Shown: in pieces, positions 25,692-33,723 of the stretch | Position numbering within the stretch: position 1 is the stretch's first letter | Layout of the letters: each line of letters starts with the position of its first letter | Origin: Rhodanobacter sp. OK091 | GTDB lineage: Bacteria; Pseudomonadota; Gammaproteobacteria; Xanthomonadales; Rhodanobacteraceae | Length of the DNA: 64,000 nucleotides | Assembly (NCBI RefSeq): GCF_900142825.1 | Contig: NZ_FRCH01000001.1 | Location: 1,364,001 to 1,428,000 of the forward strand | Direction: 5' to 3' | Notes under the pieces: generated by a model | What the model saw: the letters and a program-made list of their open reading frames with translations, nothing else | Databases searched by the model: none | What the model was told of the DNA's origin: nothing | Translations under genes and position numbers: made by a program

Positions 25692-25994
25692 TCAGCTCTC
25701 GCTCGCCATGCTCGAGTCCAGATGCTCGACCCGCACGACCTGATCCAGCCAGACGCGCCGGCTCCATTCCGGCACATCGGGCCGTTGCAGTTGCACCAGC
25801 GCGTTGACGCCTTCGTGTTCGTCGGCGTCCCGAAACAGCTGCACGTTCGGTCGCGCGCTGACCACGCCGTCGCAGCTGCTGCCGTCTTTCATCAGCAACA
25901 CGACATGGCCGTTGGCGGGTAATTCGTCGATGATCGACTCCAGCTTCCGGATGCTGGCCGGATCGGTGTAGACCTGGTGCGCCTGCCTGCCCAT
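25692..25994 (-). CDS. DUF3247 Sm-like fold protein
   Basis: This 100-residue cytosolic protein begins 'MGRQAHQVYTDPASIRKLES' with strands 'HVVLLMKDGSSCDGVVSARP', then 'RRVWLDQVVRVEHLDS'. DUF3247 is largely confined to Xanthomonadales and has an Sm-like beta-barrel fold in a solved Xanthomonas structure, as I recall. RNA or nucleic acid binding is a possibility but unproven. It converges with the FAD oxidoreductase gene at a 24-base gap. A much longer open frame upstream is not supported. Confidence 0.88.
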   Translation of the reverse strand: MGRQAHQVYTDPASIRKLESIIDELPANGHVVLLMKDGSSCDGVVSARPNVQLFRDADEHEGVNALVQLQRPDVPEWSRRVWLDQVVRVEHLDSSMASES

Positions 25995-26153
25995 GGGACT
26001 CGCCTCGTACGACGGATGGAGGCGCCACGCTAATCGGCAAAATGGTAAAAGCCTGTCAATTTGCCAGTCTGCCAGCTGAACGATGGGCATGCCGTCGGCG
26101 CTAGGCCGAACAAGGCGGTGGCCCGATAATGGCCGTCCACGCAAGGACAACCA

Positions 26154-27419
26154 ATGCCATCCGTCACCACGCCGTCGGCAGATTCACTGCTGCAGCACCG
26201 CGCGTTTGTCGCCTTCTGGTTCGCCCGGATCGCTTCGGGTTTCGGTTTCCAAATGCTGTCCGTGGCGGTGGGCTGGCAGATCTACGCGATCACCGGCCGC
26301 GCGTTCGACCTGGGCTTGATCGGCCTGGTGCAATTCGTGCCGTCGTTGCTGCTGGCGCTGCCGGCCGGGCATGTCGCCGATCAGTTCGAACGGCGTCGCG
26401 TCGTGTTGCTCGGCCAGGTGGTGGAATGGATCGCGATCGTGCTGCTGGCCGGCATGAGCCTGGCGCACGGCATTCATGAGATCGGCATCCTGTTGCTGCT
26501 GTTCGTGATCGGCATCGCCAAGGCGTTCGAGTTTCCGGCGCTGCAGTCGATGCTGCCGGCCCTGGTGCCGGCAGCGATTCTTCCGCGCGCGATGGCGGTG
26601 AGCGCGTCGGCCGGACAGGCGGCGATGATCATGGGCCCGGCGCTGGGCGGTTTTTTGTACGTGGCCGGACCGGGCGTGGTGTATTCGGTGTGCGGCGCGC
26701 TGTATCTGATCTCGGTGGCGTTGATGGGCCGTCTGCGCTACGAACAGGCCCCGCCGAAGCGCGAGCCGGCCACGCTGAAGACGCTGTTCGCCGGCGTGCA
26801 TTTCATCCGCGCGCGCAAGGACGTGCTCGGCGTGATCTCGCTGGACCTGTTCGCCGTACTGCTTGGCGGCGCGACCGCGCTGCTGCCGATCTTCGCCAAG
26901 GACATCCTACACACAGGCCCGTGGGGACTGGGCTTGTTGCGCGCGGCACCGGCGATGGGTGCGTTGCTGATGTCGGTGTGGCTGGCCCGGCACAATCTGC
27001 AGCAGCGGGTCGGCGCGATCATGTTTGCATCGGTCGCCGGATTCGGCTTGGCGACGCTGGTTTTCGCCGTGTCGACCACGTTGTGGCTGTCGCTGGCGGC
27101 GCTGTTCGCGCTGGGCGCATTCGACATGGTCAGCATGGTGATCCGCGGCGCACTGGTGCAACTGGACACGCCGGACGATATGCGCGGCCGGGTCAGTGCG
27201 GTGAATGCGATCTTCATCAACACTTCCAACCAGCTCGGCGAATTCGAGTCGGGCATGCTCGCCGCGTGGGTGGGTGCGGTAGGCGCCACGGTGATCGGCG
27301 GCATCGGTACGCTGGTGGTGGTCGGCCTGTGGATGGGAATGTTTCCGACCTTGCGCCTGCGCCAGCGGCTGCATGTGGAAGCCGCTGCACCGGATCGACC
27401 GGCAGCGGATACTCTCTAG
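26154..27419 (+). CDS. MFS transporter (EntS/MFS_3 type)
   Basis: This 421-residue inner-membrane transporter has about twelve hydrophobic helices, the motif-A-like loop 'GHVADQFERRRVVLLGQ' after helix 2, and a shorter one after helix 8. The fold and 'IYAITGRAFDLGLIGLVQF' resemble MFS_3 exporters such as EntS, which exports enterobactin. No siderophore genes are nearby, so the substrate is open. It ends 18 bases before the following hydrolase gene, so the two may be co-transcribed. Confidence 0.93.
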   Translation: MPSVTTPSADSLLQHRAFVAFWFARIASGFGFQMLSVAVGWQIYAITGRAFDLGLIGLVQFVPSLLLALPAGHVADQFERRRVVLLGQVVEWIAIVLLAGMSLAHGIHEIGILLLLFVIGIAKAFEFPALQSMLPALVPAAILPRAMAVSASAGQAAMIMGPALGGFLYVAGPGVVYSVCGALYLISVALMGRLRYEQAPPKREPATLKTLFAGVHFIRARKDVLGVISLDLFAVLLGGATALLPIFAKDILHTGPWGLGLLRAAPAMGALLMSVWLARHNLQQRVGAIMFASVAGFGLATLVFAVSTTLWLSLAALFALGAFDMVSMVIRGALVQLDTPDDMRGRVSAVNAIFINTSNQLGEFESGMLAAWVGAVGATVIGGIGTLVVVGLWMGMFPTLRLRQRLHVEAAAPDRPAADTL

Positions 27420-27437
27420 CTTCGCCGGAGCCATTAC

Positions 27438-28355
27438 GTGATCACCACGTCGCCCACCGAATTCCTCGAAGCCTATGCCGCGTTGACTCCGCTGCGAGAC
27501 GCCATGGCGTCTGCACGGGCGGCATACCTGGTCGCCCCGGCCGAGTTCAGCCTGGCGGCGGAATCGGCACGCGACAACCGCTATATGGACATGAGTCTTG
27601 CGGTCGATCCGCTCAAGGCACTGGCCCAGCACAGCGCGCTGGCGCAGGCGTTGCGCGCGGACTGCCCAGTCATCACGTTCCCCGGCAATCCGGCCACGCC
27701 CGATGCGGTATTTCCCAACAACGTGTTCGGCACCGCGCCGGGCCGGCTGATCATCGGTCGCATGCGCCACGCCGTGCGCCAGCGCGAGGCCGAACGCGCC
27801 GACATCCGCGGTTTCTTCGGCGACGTGCTGGGTTACGACGAGATCGACCTGTCCGGCTGCGACGACCTGGTCGCCGAGCTGACCGGCTCGCTGATCATCG
27901 ACCGCGTGCGCGGCGTCGGCTACTGCGGCCTCAGCGAACGCTGCGATCTGGCCGGCGCGCACGCGATGCACAAGGCATTCGATCTGCGTCTGACCTTCTG
28001 CTTCGACCTCGCCGAATCCGAATACCACACCAACGTGGTACTGACCCTGCTGGCCAGCCGCGCCGCGATCATCGCCGCCGACGGCTTCCGCGATCCAGCC
28101 GTACCAAGGGCGATCGCCACGGCCTACGGCGATCGCGTGGTCTGGCTGACCCCGGCCCAGAAGCAGGCGTTTGCCGGCAACGCGATCACCTTGTCCGATG
28201 AGCGTGTGTGGATGAGCGCCTGCGCCGGTGCCTCGTTGACCAACGAACAGACCAAGACGCTGAGCGATTACGGTTTTACGGTGGGCGCGGTGGACCTGAG
28301 CGAGATCGAGAAAGCCGGCGGCAGCCTGCGCTGCTGCGTGGGCGAAATCTTCTGA
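27438..28355 (+). CDS. Arginine-deiminase-superfamily hydrolase (CtlX-like)
   Basis: This 305-residue protein of the guanidino-group-modifying superfamily contains 'DAVFPNNVFGT', 'ELTGSLIIDRVRGVGYCGLS', a catalytic-type His in 'SEYHTNVVLTLL' and a C-terminal catalytic Cys in 'GGSLRCCVGEIF'. This matches CtlX-like citrulline-utilisation or related amidinohydrolases. The start is a GTG at 27438. It lies immediately after an MFS transporter, which suggests uptake and hydrolysis of a guanidino or ureido compound. The exact substrate (arginine, citrulline, N-modified arginine) is not decided. Confidence 0.85.
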   Translation: MITTSPTEFLEAYAALTPLRDAMASARAAYLVAPAEFSLAAESARDNRYMDMSLAVDPLKALAQHSALAQALRADCPVITFPGNPATPDAVFPNNVFGTAPGRLIIGRMRHAVRQREAERADIRGFFGDVLGYDEIDLSGCDDLVAELTGSLIIDRVRGVGYCGLSERCDLAGAHAMHKAFDLRLTFCFDLAESEYHTNVVLTLLASRAAIIAADGFRDPAVPRAIATAYGDRVVWLTPAQKQAFAGNAITLSDERVWMSACAGASLTNEQTKTLSDYGFTVGAVDLSEIEKAGGSLRCCVGEIF

Positions 28356-28403
28356 TCGCACACCGGCGTTGCGTGCACTGGACCGACCGTGCATGCTCGA
28401 ACG

Positions 28404-30254
28404 ATGCCATCGTCCCTCCGCACCCAGCTGCCCAGGCTGATCGCGCTCGCGGCAAGCATCGCCGTCCCCTGCGCGATGTCCGCGCCTGTCACCGCAAGCG
28501 GCCGCACCTGGGCCAACCCGGTCGACATCGACTACCGCTACAACTACGAACAAATGAACGAGGGCATCTCCTACCGCACCGGCGCGGATCCCGCGATCGT
28601 GCGCTACGGCGATGGTTATTACCTGTTCCTTACGCTGGCCGACGGCTACTGGCATTCGAGTGACCTCGTGCATTGGCAGTTCGTGCAGCCGGATCGCTGG
28701 CCGTTCGACGGTCCGGTGGCGCCGGCCACCCTGGTCGCCGACGGCAAGCTGTTCCTGATGCAGGCCGCGATGGAGCCGAGGCCGCTGCTGTTCTCCACCG
28801 ATCCGGCACACGGTCGCTGGCAGTTCTGGACACGCTTGCTGCCGGCGGTGCCGGGCGCGGTGTGGTCCGGCCACGAGAGCGAGATGAAGCCGGGCGACCT
28901 GCCGCCGGGACCGTGGGATCCGGGCCTGTTCCGGGATCGAGACAGCAAGACCTACCTGTACTGGGGTTCGTCCAACATCTTTCCGTTGTACGGCGCCGAG
29001 CTGGATCTCGCGCTCGGCCATGCCCATGAAGGCGAAGGCAAACGGATGGCGTTCGTCGGCAAACCGGTGGCGCTGCTCCGCGCCGATCCGGCCGCGCACG
29101 GTTGGGAACGCTTCGGCCAGGACCACAACGACACCAGCATCCAGCCTTTCGTCGAGGGCGCCTGGATGAATCGCCACGGCGACCACTACTACTTGCAGTA
29201 CGGTGCACCCGGCACCGAATACAACGTCTACGCCACCGGCGTGTATGTCGGCAGCAACCCGCTCGGCCCGTTCAACTATGCGCCGTACAACCCGGTCGGC
29301 TACAAGCCCGGCGGCTTCGCCGTCGGCGCCGGCCACGGCTCCACTTTCCAGGACGCGTACGGCAACTGGTGGAACAGCGGCACCATGTGGGTAGGCCTGA
29401 ACTGGAAGTTCGAGCGGCGCATCGACTTGTTCCCCGCCGGCTTCCACGCGGACGGCCAGATGTGGGTCGACACCCGCTTCGGCGATTTCCCGCAGCGCAT
29501 GCCCGATCGTCCGCTGCATGAGGGCGAGAGCACATTCACCGGCTGGATGTTGCTGTCGTATCGCAAGGCCGCGCGGGCCTCGTCACAACTGCCGGAGCAT
29601 CCGCCATCCGAAGTCACCGACGAGAATCCGCGCACGTTCTGGGCTGCCGCGAACAACACTGCCGGACAGACGCTCACCCTCGATCTCGGCGGCCTGCGCA
29701 CGGTGCGCGCGATACAGGTGAACTATGCCGACTACCAGTCCGGCCGCTACGGCGACGCGCCCGACATCGTCACCCGGTTCTGCCTCGATGGCTCGGTCGA
29801 CGGCCGACAATGGAGCACGCTGGCCGACCTCTCGCACGAAACGCGCGACCGACCGAACGCCTATCTCGAACTCGACCATCCGGCGCGTATCCGCTACGTG
29901 CGCTACGTGCACGGCCACGTCGGCGCGCACACGCTGGCGATCTCCGACCTGCGCGTGTTCGGCAACGCCGATGGTGCGCCGCCGCCAGCGCCGGTGCTGG
30001 TCTCCGCGCACCGTCTGGCCGATACCCGCGATGCCGAGATCGTGTGGAAGCCGGTGCCCGGCGCGGTGGGCTACAACGTGCGCTGGGGGCTTGCCGCCGA
30101 CCGCTTGCACGAGGCCTACCAGCGCTTCGCCGACCAGCCGACGCGGCTGACTCTGCGCTCGTTGAACAAGGGAGTGAAGTATGTCGTGGCGGTCGAGGCA
30201 TTCGACGAACGCGGAGTGTCGGCACTGTCCCGGGCGGCTACGCTGAACCCCTGA
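28404..30254 (+). CDS. Secreted glycoside hydrolase family 43 with discoidin and Fn3 modules
   Basis: This 616-residue enzyme has a signal peptide (first 33 residues). The five-bladed GH43 domain (about 45-385) shows 'GADPAIVRYGDGYYLF' (catalytic base Asp), 'GPWDPGLFRDRDSKTYLYWG' and a general-acid Glu in 'FVEGAWMNRHGDHYYLQY'. It is followed by an F5/8 type C-like carbohydrate-binding domain (about 395-520, 'TVRAIQVNYADYQSG') and a fibronectin III-like domain (about 525-615). GH43 enzymes cleave arabinan or xylan. I chose the ATG at 28404; a GTG five codons upstream also opens the frame. Confidence 0.9.
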   Translation: MPSSLRTQLPRLIALAASIAVPCAMSAPVTASGRTWANPVDIDYRYNYEQMNEGISYRTGADPAIVRYGDGYYLFLTLADGYWHSSDLVHWQFVQPDRWPFDGPVAPATLVADGKLFLMQAAMEPRPLLFSTDPAHGRWQFWTRLLPAVPGAVWSGHESEMKPGDLPPGPWDPGLFRDRDSKTYLYWGSSNIFPLYGAELDLALGHAHEGEGKRMAFVGKPVALLRADPAAHGWERFGQDHNDTSIQPFVEGAWMNRHGDHYYLQYGAPGTEYNVYATGVYVGSNPLGPFNYAPYNPVGYKPGGFAVGAGHGSTFQDAYGNWWNSGTMWVGLNWKFERRIDLFPAGFHADGQMWVDTRFGDFPQRMPDRPLHEGESTFTGWMLLSYRKAARASSQLPEHPPSEVTDENPRTFWAAANNTAGQTLTLDLGGLRTVRAIQVNYADYQSGRYGDAPDIVTRFCLDGSVDGRQWSTLADLSHETRDRPNAYLELDHPARIRYVRYVHGHVGAHTLAISDLRVFGNADGAPPPAPVLVSAHRLADTRDAEIVWKPVPGAVGYNVRWGLAADRLHEAYQRFADQPTRLTLRSLNKGVKYVVAVEAFDERGVSALSRAATLNP

Positions 30255-30467
30255 GCACCCCGCATTACGAGAAAGATGCCCGGTTCCCGTTTGGCCAGCC
30301 ATGCAGCTATTGAAGGCTTCGGGAATGATGAAAACAGAGATCGATCAAGCCGTCCTCGGGTAGCGAATACCCATCAGGCTGAACGAATCGGCGTGGCGAG
30401 GTCCGCTGTTTACGCACCGCTCACGACACCACTGGCAGCCTGTGACATCTGAGCCAAGGAGAACGCC

Positions 30468-30800
30468 ATGCGCCATCGTGATATCGAACGCCAGATCCGT
30501 GATACCGCCGACCGTGCGGGAGAGCGTGCGCGCCACTACGCCGATGGCGCCGCCAGCAGCGCGCAGAATCTGCTCGAACGTGGCCGCCGTCGCATCAACG
30601 AGCGTTTCGGCAAGGGCGGCAAGCATTACGGCCAGCAGTTGACCCAGGCCGCCGAGGATCTTGCCGACGAGGCGAACTACCACTATCGCCGGCTGCGTCG
30701 TCAAGTCAACCGTCATCCCGCGGCCACGGTGGCGATCATCGCCGGCACCATCGGTGCGTTCCTGCTGCTGCGCCGCGCGTTCCGCAGCGACGACGAATAG
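30468..30800 (+). CDS. ElaB/YqjD-type (DUF883-like) membrane-associated protein
   Basis: This 110-residue protein has a long charged helix (1-85, alternating Arg/Glu/Asp/Ala) and a C-terminal transmembrane segment near 86-102 ('ATVAIIAGTIGAFLLLRRAF'). The shape is that of ElaB/YqjD/DUF883 proteins, which are tail-anchored inner-membrane proteins. In E. coli they are stress induced and bind stationary-phase ribosomes. AAGGAG precedes the ATG, and a very strong terminator follows. Confidence 0.8.
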   Translation: MRHRDIERQIRDTADRAGERARHYADGAASSAQNLLERGRRRINERFGKGGKHYGQQLTQAAEDLADEANYHYRRLRRQVNRHPAATVAIIAGTIGAFLLLRRAFRSDDE

Positions 30801-30819
30801 GCGCCATGCCTCACGCGAA

Positions 30820-30848
30820 AGGGCCGGACGATCGCTCGTCCGGCCCTT
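30820..30848. terminator. Intrinsic terminator
   Basis: A 13-bp perfect stem (AAGGGCCGGACGA/TCGTCCGGCCCTT) with a four-base loop is followed by CTGTTTT. It sits between the convergent DUF883-like gene and the OmpA-family gene; the A at its left end lets it act on both strands. Confidence 0.92.
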
Positions 30849-30883
30849 CTGTTTTCCAACGGCGCTGTTGATCGCCGCAACGT

Positions 30884-31750
30884 TCACTGACCGACGTGCG
30901 GCTGCTCGCTCACCACGTGGTCGAGTACCCAGACCACGAATGGGCCGCTGTTGTTCGAAGACACGTAGCGGGAGGCCGTATCCTTGGACTGCTCTCCCAG
31001 TTTTACATCCGAGCGGTACGCCTTGACGACCAGTTCGTAGTCGTTGCCCTCGACATAGTTGAAGCCCTGAATGCGACCGGCCCACAGTTTCCACGGGCCG
31101 TTCTCGCTCTCGCGCACGCGGTAGCAGCGACCCGAGTTGTCGGCGTCGCAAGGCACTGTATGCGGGCCGATCCACACCGTCTGGGTCACGTGGCGTTCGC
31201 CGGGCATGACGGCGGCGGGCGCCGTGCTGGCCACAGGCGCTGCGCTGGCAGCGTCGCTCACCGTGGTCTCGATGGCGACCCGGCGGTTCGGCGCCAGGCA
31301 GGCAATCAGCTTCCCGCCTTTCAGGTTCGGACATTGGACCACCGGGTCGGCGTCCCCGCGGCCTTCGGTCTGGATCACCCCGGCCGGTACGCCATGCGCT
31401 GCCAGATAGTCGCGTACCGCCTCGGCGCGTTTCGCGGAAAGGTCCAGGTTGGCCTGCTCACTGCCGATCCGGTCGGTGTAGCCCAGCACATGCACCGAGT
31501 CGATCTGTGATGCGGCCTTCAGCTTGTCGACCAGCGCATCCAGATCGGCATTGTCGGCGGATTTCAGTTGCGCCTTGCCGAATGCGAACAGTGCATCGGC
31601 CGACAGGTTCTGTTGCACCGGCATGGCGGGTGTCGCCTGCGGCTCCGGTGCGGGTAGCGGAGCCGGCTGTACGGCCTCCTGTTTGCAACCGGTCAGCGTC
31701 AGCGCGACGGCAACACCGAGAAGGTAAACGTACGGACGTAGAGTTTGCAT
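30884..31750 (-). CDS. OmpA-family lipoprotein with C-terminal DUF4377-like domain
   Basis: This 288-residue lipoprotein has a lipobox (LTLTGC, Cys22), a Pro/Ala-rich spacer, and an OmpA peptidoglycan-binding domain (about 50-165). That domain reads 'FAFGKAQLKSADNADLDALV', 'VLGYTDRIGSEQANLDLSAK', 'GRGDADPV' and 'NRRVAIETTV'. A C-terminal domain (about 195-280) carries 'TVPCDADNSGRCYRVRES', 'WKLWAGRIQGFNYVEGNDYE'; its Cys pair and Trp/Tyr pattern match DUF4377. The N-terminal part should anchor the outer membrane to peptidoglycan. The added domain is unusual and its role unknown. Confidence 0.85.
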   Translation of the reverse strand: MQTLRPYVYLLGVAVALTLTGCKQEAVQPAPLPAPEPQATPAMPVQQNLSADALFAFGKAQLKSADNADLDALVDKLKAASQIDSVHVLGYTDRIGSEQANLDLSAKRAEAVRDYLAAHGVPAGVIQTEGRGDADPVVQCPNLKGGKLIACLAPNRRVAIETTVSDAASAAPVASTAPAAVMPGERHVTQTVWIGPHTVPCDADNSGRCYRVRESENGPWKLWAGRIQGFNYVEGNDYELVVKAYRSDVKLGEQSKDTASRYVSSNNSGPFVVWVLDHVVSEQPHVGQ

Positions 31751-32070
31751 GGTCCATTCCTTATGTATCGAGTGACCGCCCGGCATCAGCCACGCCATCG
31801 CGCGGTATCGCCGAAGCAGTCGCCGCCCATCACCGGCTTCCCCGTACCCCGCAGGATATAGCGGCCGAGCGCTGCACCGGGTGCAGCGGAGGTGAAGAAA
31901 ACTGTTCGGGCGCTGAAATACCACCGAAACGGGGCTCTCGCGATCACTTCGTACGAGATCGTGCCGCAGCACGCGAGGCATCGCCGATGCCTTGCTGCAG
32001 CAGCTAGCCCTTCTGGTCCCCGCGCCAATGCAGCAGCTAAGCTGGCCGCTTCGTGCCGCGGCGGTCAACC
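31751..32070. promoter_or_regulatory. Divergent promoter region with two perfect palindromes
   Basis: The 320 bases between an OmpA-type gene and an MFS gene hold two palindromes: CGCTGCAC-CGG-GTGCAGCG at 31870-31888 and AGGCATCG-C-CGATGCCT at 31976-31992. Both have 8-bp arms of regulator-binding size. A direct repeat GCAGCAGCTA lies between 31990 and 32045. No gene is visible. Function as an operator is inference. Confidence 0.45.
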
Positions 32071-33684
32071 ATGCGTCCAAGAGACATCACCTTCCATCAC
32101 CCTGCGGCGTTCTGGCTGGGCTGCGCGGCGGTGGTCGCGGGCGTGCTGGCGCACCTGCCGATGCTGGCGATGGCCGCGCCGATGCATTACCACCTCGCCG
32201 GCATGCCGATGGACAACGCGATGCTGGTCGGCATGGCGCTGGTGCCGCTCGGCGTGCTGCTGGCCGGCTACGGCCTGATGCCGCGCATGGAGCAGATGCG
32301 GCGCGCACTGCACGCTCGGCACAGCCCGTTGCCGTTCCACGTCACCGACCACATACCGCTCAACCGCGAGCATTGGAAACTGGTGGCCGTGCTGACCATT
32401 GCACTGGCGGTCGACGTGATGAAACCGGCGACGATCGGCTTCGTCATGCCGGGGATGTCGGCTGAATACGGCATCAGCCGTTCGGCCGCGGGATGGCTGG
32501 CGCTGTCGGCGCTGATCGGCACCACGGTCGGCTCGATCGTGTGGGGCCGCCTCGGCGACCTGTTCGGCCGCCGCGCGACGATCCTGCTGTCCGCGCTGAT
32601 GTTCATGGGCACGGCGATCTGCGGCGCGATGCCGGCATTTGGCTGGAACCTGGTGATGTGTTTCATGATGGGCGCCGCCGCCGGCGGCATGCTGCCGATC
32701 ACCTTCACCCTGATGGCCGAGACGATTCCCACCGCGCATCGCGGCTGGCTGCTGGTCGCCCTGGGCGGGATCGGCACCTCGGCCGGTTACCTGCTGGCCT
32801 CGGGCGCGGCGACGCTGTTCGAGCCCGCCTTCAGCTGGCGCGCTTTGTGGCTGCTCAACCTGCCGACTGGCGTGCTGATCGTGTTCCTCAACCGCTACAT
32901 TCCCGAGTCGCCACGCTTCCTCGCGCTGGCCGGGCTGGAGGACCAGGCGCGCGCCGTGCTGCAGCGTTTCTCCGGCGGCGCGCTGGCCGCGGACCTGCCC
33001 GTCGTACGTGACCACCAGCCCGAAGCCGCGCCGGCGGCGAAGGAGCCGGCGCGGATCGGCTTGCGCCGCCTGTTGCGCGGCCGGCACGCGCATATCACCT
33101 GGGGCCTGGCGATATGCGCTATCGGCTGGGGCCTGGTGAACTTCGGCTTCCTGCTGTGGCTGCCGGCGAACCTGGTCAAGCTGGGCATCGACGCCCACGC
33201 CAGCAGCGCGCTGCTGGCGCGCTCGGCGATCCTCGCATTGCCTGGCATCGGCATCGTCGTGTGGTTCTACCAGCGCTGGAGCAGCATCCGCACACTGGTG
33301 CTGTTCGCCGCCATGGCGACCTGCGCCCTGCTGTTCTTCTTCGTGATCGATCTGGCCGATCTGCGTTCATCCATGCTCACCATGCTCGGTACGGTATTGC
33401 TGCTGCTGAGCATCAGCGGCGTGATCGCTACGCTGATCCCGTACGCGGCCGAAATCTATCCGGTGCACCTGCGCAGTAGCGGCGCCGGGCTGATCGCCGC
33501 TTGTTCGAAGTTCGGCGGCATTCTCGGCGCGGGACTCGGCGTGGCCGGCCTGTTCGACCACTTCATGCTGTCGGCTGTGCTGATCGCGCTGCCACTGGCG
33601 GCGGCGGGCTGGATGCTTGCGCGCAGCGGCATCGAAACCCGCGGCCACGATCTGGAGGCGATCCAGGAAGTGCTGTCGCGCTGA
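32071..33684 (+). CDS. MFS transporter (sugar/organic-acid porter type)
   Basis: This 537-residue protein has about twelve to fourteen hydrophobic helices. The loop motif 'GRLGDLFGRRATILLSALMF' after helix 2 and 'GLRRLLRGRHAHITWG' before the second half are typical of MFS porters. A hydrophobic helix pair at residues 7-75 precedes the standard fold, giving an extended N-terminus. I prefer the ATG at 32071; a GTG six codons upstream also opens the frame. It converges with aceE. The substrate is not deducible. Confidence 0.88.
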   Translation: MRPRDITFHHPAAFWLGCAAVVAGVLAHLPMLAMAAPMHYHLAGMPMDNAMLVGMALVPLGVLLAGYGLMPRMEQMRRALHARHSPLPFHVTDHIPLNREHWKLVAVLTIALAVDVMKPATIGFVMPGMSAEYGISRSAAGWLALSALIGTTVGSIVWGRLGDLFGRRATILLSALMFMGTAICGAMPAFGWNLVMCFMMGAAAGGMLPITFTLMAETIPTAHRGWLLVALGGIGTSAGYLLASGAATLFEPAFSWRALWLLNLPTGVLIVFLNRYIPESPRFLALAGLEDQARAVLQRFSGGALAADLPVVRDHQPEAAPAAKEPARIGLRRLLRGRHAHITWGLAICAIGWGLVNFGFLLWLPANLVKLGIDAHASSALLARSAILALPGIGIVVWFYQRWSSIRTLVLFAAMATCALLFFFVIDLADLRSSMLTMLGTVLLLLSISGVIATLIPYAAEIYPVHLRSSGAGLIAACSKFGGILGAGLGVAGLFDHFMLSAVLIALPLAAAGWMLARSGIETRGHDLEAIQEVLSR

Positions 33685-33723
33685 GCGCGCCCCGCCGGCA
33701 TGACGCCGGCGAGGCGGGCGGAA

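Noticed and set aside
26907-29519. 870-codon minus-strand open frame over the MFS, hydrolase and GH43 genes
   Set aside because: It crosses three clearly coding plus-strand genes and its translation has the compositional pattern of an antisense shadow.
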